DNA from: Pelecanus crispus | Lineage: Eukaryota > Chordata > Aves > Pelecaniformes > Pelecanidae | Assembly (NCBI RefSeq): GCF_030463565.1 | Contig: NC_134651.1 | Coordinates: 12,846,734-12,910,733 of the forward strand | DNA: 64,000 nt | Direction of reading: 5' to 3' | In this document: in pieces, positions 1 through 11,068 of the stretch | Position numbering within the stretch: the first letter of the stretch is position 1 | Layout of the letters: each line of letters opens with the position of its first letter | Notes under the pieces: model-generated | The model's input: only the letters and a program-made list of their open reading frames with translations | Told to the model about the DNA's origin: nothing | The model's database searches: none | Translations under genes and position numbers: made by a program

Positions 1-2301
1 CTGCCGCCCCTGAAGTAAAGGGGAGATGTCAAAACCTTTAGGTTTTTCCTGCATTCAACCACCACTGGGTAAATCTCAGCCCCTAACACAGAGAGGTCCA
101 AGGGCATGAGCAGTTGCCACAGGGCAGGTGGTCCTGTCCCGGTCACCCTGCTGCTGATGGCTCCCCACACCATGCTGTGGCACAGCGGTGCCAGCAGTGC
201 CACACAGTGTCACCTTTCTGCGCTAAGAGATTGGCTGCCCAGGAGACCCCTCTGTGGCAGGGTGTACCAAGAGGTCTTCTATAGTGAACCTATAGAAATG
301 GGAGCCCCGTGCTCTGGTAAAGGAGTAGGAGGGGGGCCAGGGAGATCTGCTGCTCCCTCTCTTCCTCCCCATGCACCAGACCTGAGCCAGGGATGTCCCC
401 CGTTCCCCACTGAGCATTGGAAATGCTGGTGGGATGACCCTTCCTTCACTGTCCTGCTTGTAGGGCACTGCCCCAACCCAAGAGGGACCCCATGTCCCCA
501 CAGCAGGGCTCTTGCAAAGGGGGTGACTGAGGTCCTATCCACAGGTTAGGGCTTTGCTAGCTTTCCATAAGGATCCTGAAAACCTTGGCTTGGCTCCTCT
601 GGTTCGAGGAAACCTCCTTTCCTTCCTTCTAGTCCTGCTCCAGATTATAGCATCAAGGCATAATTAAGGATGGAAGGATCTCCAAGCAGGGAAGAACCTC
701 AAAACTGAAGATGAGCTTTGCCCCAGGACCTCGTCACCTCCCTCCACTCTCGCAGGAGGGGCAGCGCACATTGTGAAGATGCTGGAGGGCTTTTGGTACA
801 AATGACTCGCTGGCTTTTCCCTTCCAGCAGCACAGATCAGAGGCTTCCTGCCAACCTGTGGTTACTGGGACTTATCTATGTATGACACCTGCCTCCCTTT
901 TGGGATCTGGAGGATGAGCCTGATGTGCTGGTGCCTCTTAAGACCTCACAGCCGCTGCCACCTACTGCCAGCAGCCACTGTGCCCCTCTTGCGAGGCTAC
1001 GGGTGCCATCACCCACATCCTCAGCAATCCTGCTGCTCCAGCTGGCTCCAGGGCAGGGCCAGCTGCTGGCACTGCTGCCTGGGGCACCCAGGCTCTTGGG
1101 GTGTCAAGCCAGAAGAGCTGCCATGAGGACATACTTAATTTGAAACTTAACGTGAAGTATTTTAAGCCTGATTACTAGATCATTCTGCCCTGTTTTTAAA
1201 CAGAGGTCTGTCTTACTGCAGGTTTTAATATCCTACAGTCTTTGTGTTTAACCCTCCCTGCTTCTGGGAGCCTGCATGCTGCTCTGGGCACTCAACATGA
1301 GGAGCTGCCATAACTTTCCATGGTGGCTTCATCCTCAGCAGCCACCCAGCACATTTGCTCCAAGGCCAGGCATTTTGGGGTGCTTTTTTACCCTCTCTGT
1401 GCACAGGATGGTCTCCTCTGAAAGCTTCATGCTAAACAAGATAGATAGTTTTATTTCCATGGCAAGCTGAGCTTGCTTTATCAAGCTGCAGATCTTCCTC
1501 TAACTCAAGACCAGTTATCATTTGGCATCGTATCTAACCTGCTCCCTGTCCTGCATCGCTCTCCATGGGATGTCCTGGGGGACCTGTGCACATGGAGAGG
1601 GGTGAGCTGGGGGGCAGAGGGCTGCAGGCAGCCTGGCCCCGCTGTTTGTACCTTCCCTGGGTGCTCTCAGCTCAAAGCACACCTCCCCTCTTTCGGTTTT
1701 ACGTTCAGGGCCGTCCTCCCCGACTTTCCACCCTGCGGTTTCACATCAGGCCTTTTTCTGCTCGAGTTGGCTGAAAGTTGTTAAAAACAGCCCGTGCTTG
1801 GTGGCAGCTATCGAGAGAGATAAGGCTACCTGGTGCTTTATCAGCTGCTGAGTCCTGCATTTTTGGTGGGTTTCACTTCTGTTATTCCTATGCTGGGCAC
1901 GATCTCTGCCAGTTTGCTCCTGCTGCCGTGACAGTGATGGGCAGCCTGGCAGGGGGTTGCTTTTCCAACCTCTCTGCCTATGGACAGAGCAGCATCATGA
2001 GAGCATGGCTTCAGCAGGGTCGGGGGTTCGTGTGTGGGGCTTGGGGAAACCCACTTTGTCCTTGCTTTGAGGGACATTTCACCTGGCCAGGACCTAGAGC
2101 AGCGTCAGCAGAGCCTGTTGACACAGGGATCAGGGTGGGGCGGTGTTGCTCACATGGGAGCAAAGGTTCCTCTCTTGAAACACAAAGACATTGTGCAAAG
2201 AGGAAAAAAATGGGGAGAAGAAAGTTGCACACATGTATTAGCACCTAGAAGCAGCAAGCCTGACCCTGGTCACTGCCTCTTCCCCAGCTCCAGGTGGGAC
2301 C
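1..2301. other. No gene recognised; 5' flank of the RTP gene
   Basis: This 2.3 kb stretch precedes the first RTP exon. The open frames in it (for example 106-549 and 1778-2248 on the plus strand) have low-complexity composition with no family resemblance, and I treat them as chance. I see no clear TATA box or interferon-response element before the RTP start codon and no repeat I can name. The RTP promoter and 5' UTR probably lie in the last few hundred bases, but I cannot place a transcription start. Confidence 0.5.
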
Positions 2302-2447
2302 ATGGGAACCTGGCAGGACCTTTTTGCAGCGAAGATTGCAGATATGCACTTAACAGAGCCGTGGACGCTTCAGGAGGATGATAGCCTGCAGGTGCATGTC
2401 CTCAAGCCTGGCTGGAAGGAGTTTGTGCAGCGCCGTGCACTTGGGAG
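2302..2447 (+). CDS. RTP gene, coding exon 1
   Basis: Encodes Met1 to Gly48 plus two bases of codon 49. The exon ends GGGAG before GTAGGG. It is in phase 2 and fits exon 2, where one base completes an Arg codon just before the first zinc-binding CxxC. The duplicate at 6078-6234 shows the same TW-D-F and W-L/GW spacing, which supports this short exon as real coding sequence. Confidence 0.82.
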
Positions 2448-4103
2448 GTAGGGGGCTACTGGCTCGGTCCCTATTGGAGTGGGACCAGGGATGATGGGCC
2501 GCCATGTGGACTATTCCCTTTCTCAAAGTTTGCTTGTAGGAAACAGCTTTTGACATGAAAGGGGCAGTTTGGAGGTCAGTGAGACTAGGAGGGGTTTTCC
2601 CATTTTGTTCCAAACTTGGTGGGTTATTGCCGAACTGGAAAAAAATCACGATAATTGGAAGGGAGGGGAGTGCAGCAGCTCCACAGGGCCAAAGGGCAGC
2701 TGGTATTTAGCCAGAGTTTCTCCATGTTGGCATCAAGATACAAAGAGCTCCTCCAGTGAGCCGGGGCAGTTATACCACACTAGAGCCAAATCTTCTGGGT
2801 TTGCACCCAGAGGATGAGGAGAGGGAGAGCTGCTGTCTGCTGGGACATGGGGTGATGCCTCAGCAGTACCTGCATCTGCACCAGGCTGTGGGGTCCTGGA
2901 GCAGAGAGAGGCTGTGGCTCTGCATTGCTGATGAGAGGCCCCATCCCAACAATTTCCACCCCGGGCAGGACCCTGGGTATCAACCAGAAACCCTGCCTGG
3001 GTGGCAGCAAATGGAGACCTTGGCTGCCAGCCCCCAGGCAGATTGTGCAAGATGAAGAGCTGCGGGTTACACACCTTTCGACTCCTCACCTGCCCTGCAG
3101 CCTCCACCCACACCTTCCTTCTATTTTTCTTCTTTTTTTTGACTTCCCCGGCCCTGGGCTTGATGTTGGCTTTCCGCTGAGCTGTGATGAGCCAGCACAG
3201 GTGAGGGGCTGGAGCCCCAAATAGACCAGGGGCCTGATGCTTCCCACCCCAAGGACCCCTGCTCCTGGCAGCGGGGCTGGGATGGGCTAGGAAAGGGGCA
3301 GTCCCAGCAGGCAGCCTGGTTCCTAAAATCTTTAATGTTGGGGCCAATCCTGAGCTCACATCTGTGTTGAACTCCCCAGACAGGTGTCATGCTGTTAGGG
3401 GGAGGACAGTTCAGTGTAAAGCTTGCATGGGTGAAGTTAATCCATCTGCCCTGGATGCCCTGGTCCCTACTGACTGCATGGGAAGCCGCCGGCTCAGCAT
3501 GAGGAGCCCGGGATGAGCTGGTCTCCTCCATGTCCTGGCAGGTTTCGGTGCTCCCAGTGCTTTCATGAGTGGTCCTCGGCTAAAGCACACATCCTGTTCC
3601 ACATGCACCGGCACAGGGGCCAGGGCATGGTATTGATGCGAGCCTTTCGCCAGGCGTGCAGGCGGTGTCCCGACCCCCAGCTGGAGGAGCCGGAATTCAG
3701 CAAGGAGACCATGGAGAGGCTTCTGCACAACCTGGTGCTAAAGATCCTCAAGTACTTCTACCACCTGCCCATCCAGCCCGCCAACCTCCTGGAAGTTGTG
3801 GTGGATGCACCAGTGGCGGGGCCGCATGACAGCACGCGCTGTGAGGGCTGCCAGCTCGGCATCTGCAGTGAGCCGAGGCTGGCCCCGGTGGTGGATGCCC
3901 GGGAGCCCTCGATGGATGCAGACAAGGCCAGGATCCATCGCACCCTGAAAAGCCGGGGTGTGAGTCCCTATGCAACCCGAACCCACCACCCCTCACCCAC
4001 CAATAGCAACTTCCCCTGGAAACGCTGCTGCTGCATCAGCAGCTTTTTGCTCTGTGTTTTGGCAGTGCTCCTCTTCGTCCTGCTTTATTTCATCCAGATT
4101 TAG
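2302..4103 (+). CDS. Receptor-transporting protein (RTP1-4 family), two exons, 235 aa
   Basis: RTPs are small cytosolic zinc-finger proteins held in membranes by a C-terminal anchor. They assist trafficking of odorant, taste and other G-protein-coupled receptors; mammalian RTP4 is interferon-induced. Exon 1 (2302-2447, 48 codons plus 2 nt, donor GTAGGG) joins exon 2 (3542-4103, acceptor GGCAG) in matching phase, giving 235 aa. Residues 1-48 carry the family N-terminus (TW.D.F ... W.L ... GWK). The 3CxxC zinc finger follows, with Cys pairs at 52/55, 88/91 and 149/152 plus Cys157. Residues 214-233 form a hydrophobic tail anchor after a Cys-rich KRCCC stretch. Its length fits the family (roughly 225-265 aa). 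The gene lies just beyond the 3' end of MASP1, as mammalian RTP1 does, but I cannot say which of RTP1-4 it matches best. The start Met was chosen because the homologous Trp-Asp-Phe motif follows it directly. Confidence 0.88.
3542..4103 (+). CDS. RTP gene, coding exon 2 (3CxxC zinc finger and tail anchor)
   Basis: The open frame starts upstream at 3513, but the acceptor at 3540-3541 and the phase of exon 1 place the exon start at 3542. It encodes residues 49-235: the three Cys pairs, an amphipathic middle segment (LLHNLVLKILKYFY), a linker rich in Pro, Ser and Thr, and a C-terminal membrane anchor ending FIQI before a TAG stop. Confidence 0.88.
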
Positions 4104-4376
4104 TGGGAGCTGGGGCTTGCAAAGAGGAACAGTGGTAATGGCTGGTGGGGCTGATGGAGCGCCTGGAAAATTGGGTGCTCAAGGTCAGCCTTCACTCGTG
4201 GCATGGAGAGGTTCTCCTGGCTTGTGGGGGGGATAGGGATACATTGGGGTACCTCAGCCAGGCACCTCGTCCCACAGCCTCAGCGAGCCTGGCGGGTCTG
4301 ATGGTTTCTTTTGGGACATATTCTGTGTGAAGGTGACCCTCAGCTGCCCCATGCAAAGGATGAGTGTACTTGCAAG

Positions 4377-4382
4377 AATAAA
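4377..4382 (+). terminator. Poly(A) signal AATAAA of the RTP gene
   Basis: A canonical AATAAA 274 bases after the RTP stop codon, followed within about 60 bases by T-rich sequence. It implies a short 3' UTR. Inferred from position and motif only. Confidence 0.6.
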
Positions 4383-4828
4383 ACAAGCCTTTTCTCCTCA
4401 GCCCAAGGATGCATTTGTGCTTTTTAATCTTTCCAAAGCCTTTTCTAGGCACGTGTGAGCAGCTTGGAGGGAAGCTGGGGGCTGCCTTTATCCACCAGCT
4501 GGGCTCAGCTTGCAGGGAGACGCATCTCGATGTTCTCCTGCCTTTGGCCTTGGTGGAACTGGGCACCCAAAGCAGCTGAGGGGCACCTAGAGCTGGAGGT
4601 TTGCAGCAAAGTCACAGGGAGTCAGTGCCTGTGGAGGCTGGCACTACCTCCTACGAGCTGTGTACAGCAAGCAGCATCTGCCCTGGCCCCATGCACTGGT
4701 GGATGTCTCTTGTGTCACCAGGGGCCTGGAGATTGCTTTGTCCTCCAGAAACATCTGGGTGCTGAGCTTTTGCAAGGGGACTCTTTACCAGGGGGTGCAG
4801 TGATAGAACGAGTGGTAATGATTTTAAA

Positions 4829-5073
4829 CTGAAAGAGGGTAGATTTAGATTAGATATTAGGAAGAAATTCTTTACTGTGAGGGTGGTGAGTCACTGGAAC
4901 AGGTTGCCCAGGGAAGCTGTGAATGCCTGCTCCCCAGAAGTGTTCAAGGTCAGGGTGGATGGGGCTTTGAGCAACCTGATCTAGTGAAAGATGTCCCTGC
5001 CCATGGCAGGGGGATTGGAACTAGATGATCTTTAAGGTCCCTTCCAACCCAAGCCATTCTATGATTCTATGAC
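4829..5073 (+). mobile_element. CR1 LINE fragment (3' end)
   Basis: Typical 5'-truncated avian CR1 tail. It shows the conserved blocks 'gatattaggaagaaattctt', 'actggaacaggttgccca' and 'ggtcccttccaaccc', and it ends in the ATTCTATGATTCTATGAC terminal repeat. Plus-strand orientation. It lies between the two RTP copies. Confidence 0.92.
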
Positions 5074-6077
5074 TACTGCTCTGAAAACCATCCTTGCAAA
5101 CACAAACCCCTCCTGCCTAGCTGAGCACCCTGCAGTGGGGGCAAAAGGGTGCCCAAAGTTGGCAAGTGCAAGAAGGGTGCAGCAGCAATTCCCAAGTCTT
5201 TGCCCTGTTAGGTCAATCACAGGGAAATTGCACTTATTGGGTCACAGGGTCTGGGCAGACAGGAGAATGCTGACTGCTGCTTGCTGCTACTTCGCCCTGC
5301 AGGGCTCAGGGGACATGGTGGACATCATAAAGTTGGGAGGAAAAACTGTTGTTCCCCTGCAGCCTGACACCCCTCAGCCTCTTACTTTCCCTGCAGGAGA
5401 GCTGCTGGTCTCCTGCAGAACTTACCCATGGGGACAGCATGTCATGCGGGTATGACTTTGGCCCAGAAAACCAAGCCAAAATTGGTCTGTAAATGCTTGC
5501 AAAAGTTTTTGAAATAGCCTGCACATCATAAGGCCCAAATACAACCATGTTTACCAAGGTCCATCTGCCCTGGGGTCCTGGGGTGAACAAGTGGTGGGGA
5601 AAATCAGAAGTGAGGCAGCAGAGATTGGGACTCCTCTGGTATGTTCTCCCTGTGGCCTGAAGTTCAGAGCCTTGCCTGTGGTGGGGAGCCCCCAGGGTAA
5701 CCTTGTTGCTGAAACGCTTCTTTTTGTTTCTTTTTCTTTGTGTGTTGGGTTTGCCTGAGTTATTGTGTTAGGCAAGACTGTCCCCCTGCTCCATCTCTGG
5801 TGGGTGATGCCCTGTGAGGAGTGCATAGGCAGGGCCAGGGACCCATTGCCCCTTGCTGCTCATGGCAGGTAGAAAAAGGCACGCAGGAGCTGGAGAAGAA
5901 CCATGTGGGCACTGTGGGCAAAACTCCCTTCAGTTTCAATTCTTGTGCTCAGGCTTTGGCTCCCTGCCAGCCCAGCCTAGCCAAGGGCTTCTGCCCAGGG
6001 CAGGCAGCAGGGGCAGCTGGGCACCCCCAGGCACTTGCTCTCCTGTGCCCGGACAGCAAGCCCAGCCCCTAGGAGAG
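5074..6077. other. No gene recognised between the CR1 element and the second RTP copy
   Basis: About 1 kb of unremarkable sequence. I see no splice-flanked exon or named repeat. It would hold any promoter of the second RTP copy. Confidence 0.45.
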
Positions 6078-7723
6078 ATGGACCCACTGTGGATGGACAC
6101 CTGGAGGGACATATTTTATGATCTGATAGATGAGAAGCCAGAGGATGAGTGGGACCTGAAGATGGTCCAGGGTCTCACTCCCAAAGTCCTCCCCTGGGGC
6201 TGGATGCAGGTGGTGGAGGAGCATGGTTGGCCAGGTGAGAGCAGCGGGGACAGGGGCAGCCAGCCCCGGTTCCTAGCAAGGGACAGGTTCAGAGGGCAGG
6301 ATGGAATGCTGCCTGCACAGGCAGAGTCGCGGGAATTACCTCTTTTATCTATGAACTGCACTGGACCGCTGTTTTGAAGGCACACCCCTGCTGCCTCTGG
6401 GGAAGAAGTCTGCTTCTGCTCATCTCTCTCTGCCTCCTTGCCTGGGGTTTAGGGGACAAAACTTTGGTTCTGGCAGGTTCTCATGTTCTCTCATGAGCTG
6501 TAAAACCGTCATGGTAACGGGAGATCCCCCATCTCCCATGCCTGGCCCGGCCTCAGAGACGGTCACGTCTCAGGAGGTGCTTGGCAAGTTTGTGCAGCTG
6601 TGCTGTGTCTCAGTTTCCCCATCTGTAAAATGGCTCGCAACCCCACCTGAGCCCTGCGGCACTTGGCTCCTGCAGTGCTGGCAGCCAGCACTCAGGGTGC
6701 ATTTGACAGCTGGTGCATTTGACAGCTGGGGCTGGCATTTGACTCACACTGAGGCACCAAGGCTACTGCTTCAGCCCCTCTGGGGTAATCCTGTGGGGAC
6801 TATTTTCGGGGGGCGTGGGGGTGGAAGCAGGTCAGCCTCTCCATCTGCAGCCAGCCAGGGTTTCTGTGCTGGGTGAAGAACAGCCTGGGGCTGAGCAGTG
6901 GCATCCTGAGTCCCTCCCCAGTACCCAGAGGGCAAGGTGGATTTTGGGAGCCTCCGGCTTCATCTTGCAGGAGGTGGGATACTGGTCCTGATTCCCCACT
7001 GGAGGGTCACCAGAAAGGGAGGGGGATGCAGCATGGTGGGTGTTGCACCCAAAATCAGATGTGTGGTTGTAAGAAGTAAACCTGGGGGGAAGCCAGAGAG
7101 TGCCCAAATGGCCCGTGCCATGGGCATCCACGCACTCCCCATCTCCTCCAGCATCCCACCACCCTGGACACGTGTGCATGGGGCAGGTGGGGGGCATTGG
7201 GTGCCTCTGTCTCGCTGCAGCAGCATGGATGTGGGGTGATGGTGTGGCCAGCCCCATAGCTCTGTGCTCCTCTCCCCATGGAAGCCTCCATCCCACCACT
7301 CAGGCTCTCAGCTTCTGGTGCTCCTGCTGTGAGCTTTTGTGGAGCTCAGCCCAGGCTGTCATCCTCTTCCATGTCCACATGGACCAGGCTGTGGCTGGGG
7401 GGCATGGTGAGCCCCATAAGAGCAAGAGCTGCAAGGCCCATCACCTGGGGGTACATTGGGGGATGCACAGGGGACACCGGGGACGCCGAGGGAAATCCAG
7501 CTCCATGAAGCCACAGGAGAAGCCCGGAGACATGGCCATCCCCTGGGGAAGCGGGGTGCCAATGGCGAGTGTGCAGTTGCCAGCCCACTGCCAAGCCCCG
7601 GATGGGTTTAGGAGCAACTCAGGAGACATCACCCCCTGTAGTGCCTGTGCCATCCTCATTGTACTCTCCATTTTTATTACATACCTCTCACAGGGAGGCT
7701 GGCCAGGGGCACCTGGCTGGTGA
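6078..7723 (+). pseudogene. Diverged tandem RTP copy, probable pseudogene
   Basis: A second RTP-like unit 3.8 kb downstream of the first with the same two-exon layout and a near-equal intron (about 1.08 kb against 1.09 kb). Exon 1 (6078-6234) encodes 52 codons aligning with the first copy (TWRDIF, W-L, VLPWGW), then a consensus donor GTGAGA. Exon 2 (from about 7312) opens with the homologous WCSCC and WSSAQAVILFHVH segment and ends with a hydrophobic tail (CAILIVLSIFITYL) before a TGA stop. Two things argue against function. The donor is phase 1 while the homologous acceptor needs phase 2. The block matching GMV..RAFRQACRR of the first copy appears in the next frame (GMVSPIRARAARP, about 7402-7440), so a frameshift lies near 7370-7400. 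The second and third zinc-binding Cys pairs are not recognisable. An assembly indel is the alternative. Confidence 0.6.
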
Positions 7724-10700
7724 ATGACTTTTATTGATTCCATCAGCTTCCTGGTTTGCTCTGCTTTAGTGGCACCAGGCACCTGACTGTGCTGCGATGC
7801 TGGCTGCTGGGGTGGGGCGGGGGTTTCTAACACACCCCAAAACTGAGCTGCATCACTCACTCTTTGCCCTGTTCTCTGGGGTTCATACGCTGCCTGGGTG
7901 GTCAAGGAGCAGAAACACAGACACTGGGGGACCTGCTGCTCACTGGGAGTACTAAGAGCTGAAGTGAACAACTCACAGACTAGTCCTCGTACTGAAATAG
8001 TTTTTTGGGCTGTCTGGCAAACGAGTCCAAAGAGGGACAGACCTGCAGAGCCGCTGAAGCAGCTGCATCCATCCCCTCCTGACTTTGCAAATGATTTGAA
8101 GCTGAAGATGGACATGGTAGAAAAGATTTCATGACTGAATTAATGGAAGAAAGATGGGCTGAAGGAAAGGCGTTAACAAAACGCAGCATCACCGGTGCAG
8201 CTCGTACAGCTTCAAGCCCTGGCTACGCAGCTTCCCGGGTGCTCTCCTCCCTGCTGTGTCCTGCAGGGCCTTTTACACTGCTCACTGTGGGTTTGCTTTT
8301 TTTGCTGGTGTAAGGTTCTCCCGTATTTTCATACATGTGACCTGGAGGCTATTGGTTAAAAAAATCAAAATAACAAGAAAACCCTGAGTAATCCAGGGTC
8401 CATGTGGATTTTGTTTCTTAAGTGCTCTGTCCTGCTCATCCCACCAGCTGTCCCCCCTTCCCCAGCACCTCCCTTGCTCCGCAGCCCTGGCCGTGGAGCC
8501 AGCAGATGGAGCTGCGAGATCTCTGGCACTGCACTGGGAAGCACTAGGACCAGTGACCCTCCAGCACTGGGACGGGCCAGCTGTCCCCAGATGGGGGAAG
8601 CCCTCCCCCCACCCCTGTACCCAGCCATGTCCCCGTAGCGTGGTCCCCCCCCAACCATATCCTACGTGGATATGGTCCTGGTCTGTGGATGAGCTGATCT
8701 CTCGCTGTCATTTTCCAGTCTCGGAACACTGGAGATGCCCGTGCAATGCAAGGCACGAGGCCTCAAACTCCTCCTGGCTCCCAGCTCTGCCTGGGGCCAG
8801 TGGTGTCAATGGCAGCAGGGCTGGGGACCAGCCTGAGGGCTGAGGGAGTGCTTGGGACCCAGAGGGTCTCATATCTAAATGGACCTGTCTTTCTGCAGGA
8901 GGTATCTCCCTGTTTGGGGTGGCCAGGGCTGAGTGGCTCTGCTGCGGAGGATGCTGATCCTGCAGCCTGGACCAACTCCCTTCCCTCCTGCGCAGCTCTC
9001 CCTGTGCTGGGAGCAGCCCGCCCTCTCCCCGCTGGCGTTATATCATGAAGCAGAGACACGGCCAAGTTTCTTGCTGCCATTGCCCATAGCCCTCTTCTTT
9101 CCATGCTGAGGTTTTCCCAGCCCTAGTCATCGTGTCTGGCCGTCTGCAGCCTCCCCAGCCACCCAGCTGCTGAGGGGGAACTCCCTCGCCTCTGCCTGGG
9201 AAGCCAGCTCTGATGGAGACCACATCCCTGCGGGGGTCCTTGTTTTCTTGCTTGGGTCTCTCTGCTCTTTTACAAGGGCAAAGCCATGCCTCACCCCCTG
9301 CAATGCCCTCTGTACACACCCTGTGCTCCCCCACCCACAGCCTTGCATGCATATGCTGCTTTTTCCCTGGTCCCCTTCCCACCGCTGCCTGCTTGTCTGC
9401 CTGTCTCCTCGTGCTATGTGTGCATGTCCCTGCCACCATGCAGCCCCTTCATCCCCTCCTCATTACTCAGAGACACCCGTGCACACATGGGCTTAGCCAT
9501 GGCCTCATTTTTGGGTTCCTTCCAGGATACCCCTCTCTGATGTGCAGTTGTGCCCATCTCCCACTTGTTTCTTAGCAAACTGCCCTCAAAGTGCTGCTTT
9601 CATGATTCTTGGCACTTTTGGAGCCCAGAGCAAGCCCCCACAGCTCAGCTCAGCCCCTAGGGATGGTGAGCAGTAGCCAGCCCCCCAGCTAGCATGGGGA
9701 CAGCAAGCCCAACCTGGGGAAGGTGGCTGAGGGCTGAAGGATGCTCTCTCTCCCCATGAGGCCCGGGCAGGTCCCGGCTGTCCCCCCTGGTCTGTCTGAG
9801 GTTGGGCTCTGCTGCAGCCAACTCTCTGCTCATGCCTGGCACTCACACGCAGCCAAGGATGGGCAAGCCTCACCCAGGAACGTTTAGCTGGCCTTTCACC
9901 AGAGCCAGACTGATAAATTGCTGTCTCCGCGCCTGTCTCCCTGGAGAGAAGCTCTCACCACTCTGGCAGGTCACGAGGTGCCAGCAAATGCAAAGCCCAT
10001 TGTTGTTGCTCTCGCTTTTCTCCTCTGTTGCCTGTTCCCAGCCCTCTTGTAGCCAGCCGCAGTGGCCATGGGGCATGAGGGGTTGGCACTCGGCAGCACG
10101 GTGGCTTGGTAAGCATGGGGAGAAGGCTGGATTGTGTCAGGGATTTCCCGGCAGAGCTATCAATGGGAGGCGGAGGAGAGTCTGTGTTTATGACTGATCT
10201 ATTATAGGGCAGCAATATTTTTTAACTTGCCTTGGAGCTGTCTAGGCTCAGATCCTACAGCTGATGGTTTAATGCTCAGGGGACCATGCCTTGATTTTGC
10301 TTTTTCTCTCTCCTCCCCTTCATCCCTCTGATGTCTCTGTACATGTTAGCAGACCCGCAAGCAAGCGAGCCAGACCCTCCACCCTCCTCCCCACTGCCAA
10401 CCCAGAGGAGCCCAGTGCTGTTATTTCGGTTTTGTGCCATAGGAAAATAGGGATCTATAACCCAGCTCTCAGCCCTGGATCCAGGCACATGGTAGGAAAC
10501 AGTGCCCATGATTTTAAGCTGTCTCCAAAGGCTGGATTTTCACAGCTTGTGATGTGGAGAAGAGATGCCTGGCAGAGCTGTGTCCCTGCCTCAGCTCCCA
10601 TCTGTGTTTGCTGCAGAGGCTCTGCTGTGAAGATGTGCTCTCTCAGTCCAACAGCTAGTGGGTATGGGCTGATTTTTCGCCCCTTTCAAAGCAAAAGTAA

Positions 10701-11062
10701 CATACCTGTTATTATTTCCACTTGTTAGTTGAGTCCAGATTTAATTGCTATTCCTAGCATACAGGTTGCTGCACTCTCCTCCTGCCACTGCCCCTGTCTT
10801 CAGTGATGTGCTAAGGCTATAAATAATTGAAGGGCAGGATGTCATCTGTTGCCATTTTTTACAATTTGTATTCATGGCTGGTCAGGGTCTGTCTCAGCCC
10901 ATGAAGCTGCACGGGCCACGGCTGAGCAGCCGTCGGGGAGAGGGGCAGTGTGAGAATCCCCCTGGGAGCGCAGGTGTGCATGGCAGAGACTGGTAACCAG
11001 CCTTAACTGTGTCCCTCTTTGGAATAAAAGCCTCAGGGCACAAACTCAGTACATATCAAAGT
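7724..11062. other. Intergenic; no coding exon recognised
   Basis: Some 3.3 kb between the RTP pair and the presumed MASP1 3' end. I scanned both strands for serine-protease signatures (TAAHC, DIAL, GDSGGP and their flanks), because the MASP-1 protease exons would fall here, and found none. A short plus-strand frame at 8131-8313 ends in a hydrophobic segment that loosely recalls an RTP tail, but it is too short to call. Confidence 0.5.
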
Positions 11063-11068
11063 TTTATT
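11063..11068 (-). terminator. MASP1: Likely poly(A) signal of MASP1 (MASP-3 transcript)
   Basis: Minus-strand AATAAA about 1.67 kb after the MASP-3 stop codon. I see no other minus-strand AATAAA or ATTAAA between the stop and this site. This gives a 3' UTR of about 1.7 kb. Inference from motif and position. Confidence 0.45.

Noticed and set aside
2733-3359. 208-codon minus-strand frame inside the RTP intron
   Set aside because: Pro/Ser/Ala-rich, no family resemblance, antisense to a supported gene; best explained by GC-rich composition.
7441-8115. 224-codon minus-strand frame overlapping the second RTP copy
   Set aside because: Antisense to RTP exon 2 and without recognisable domains or splice context.
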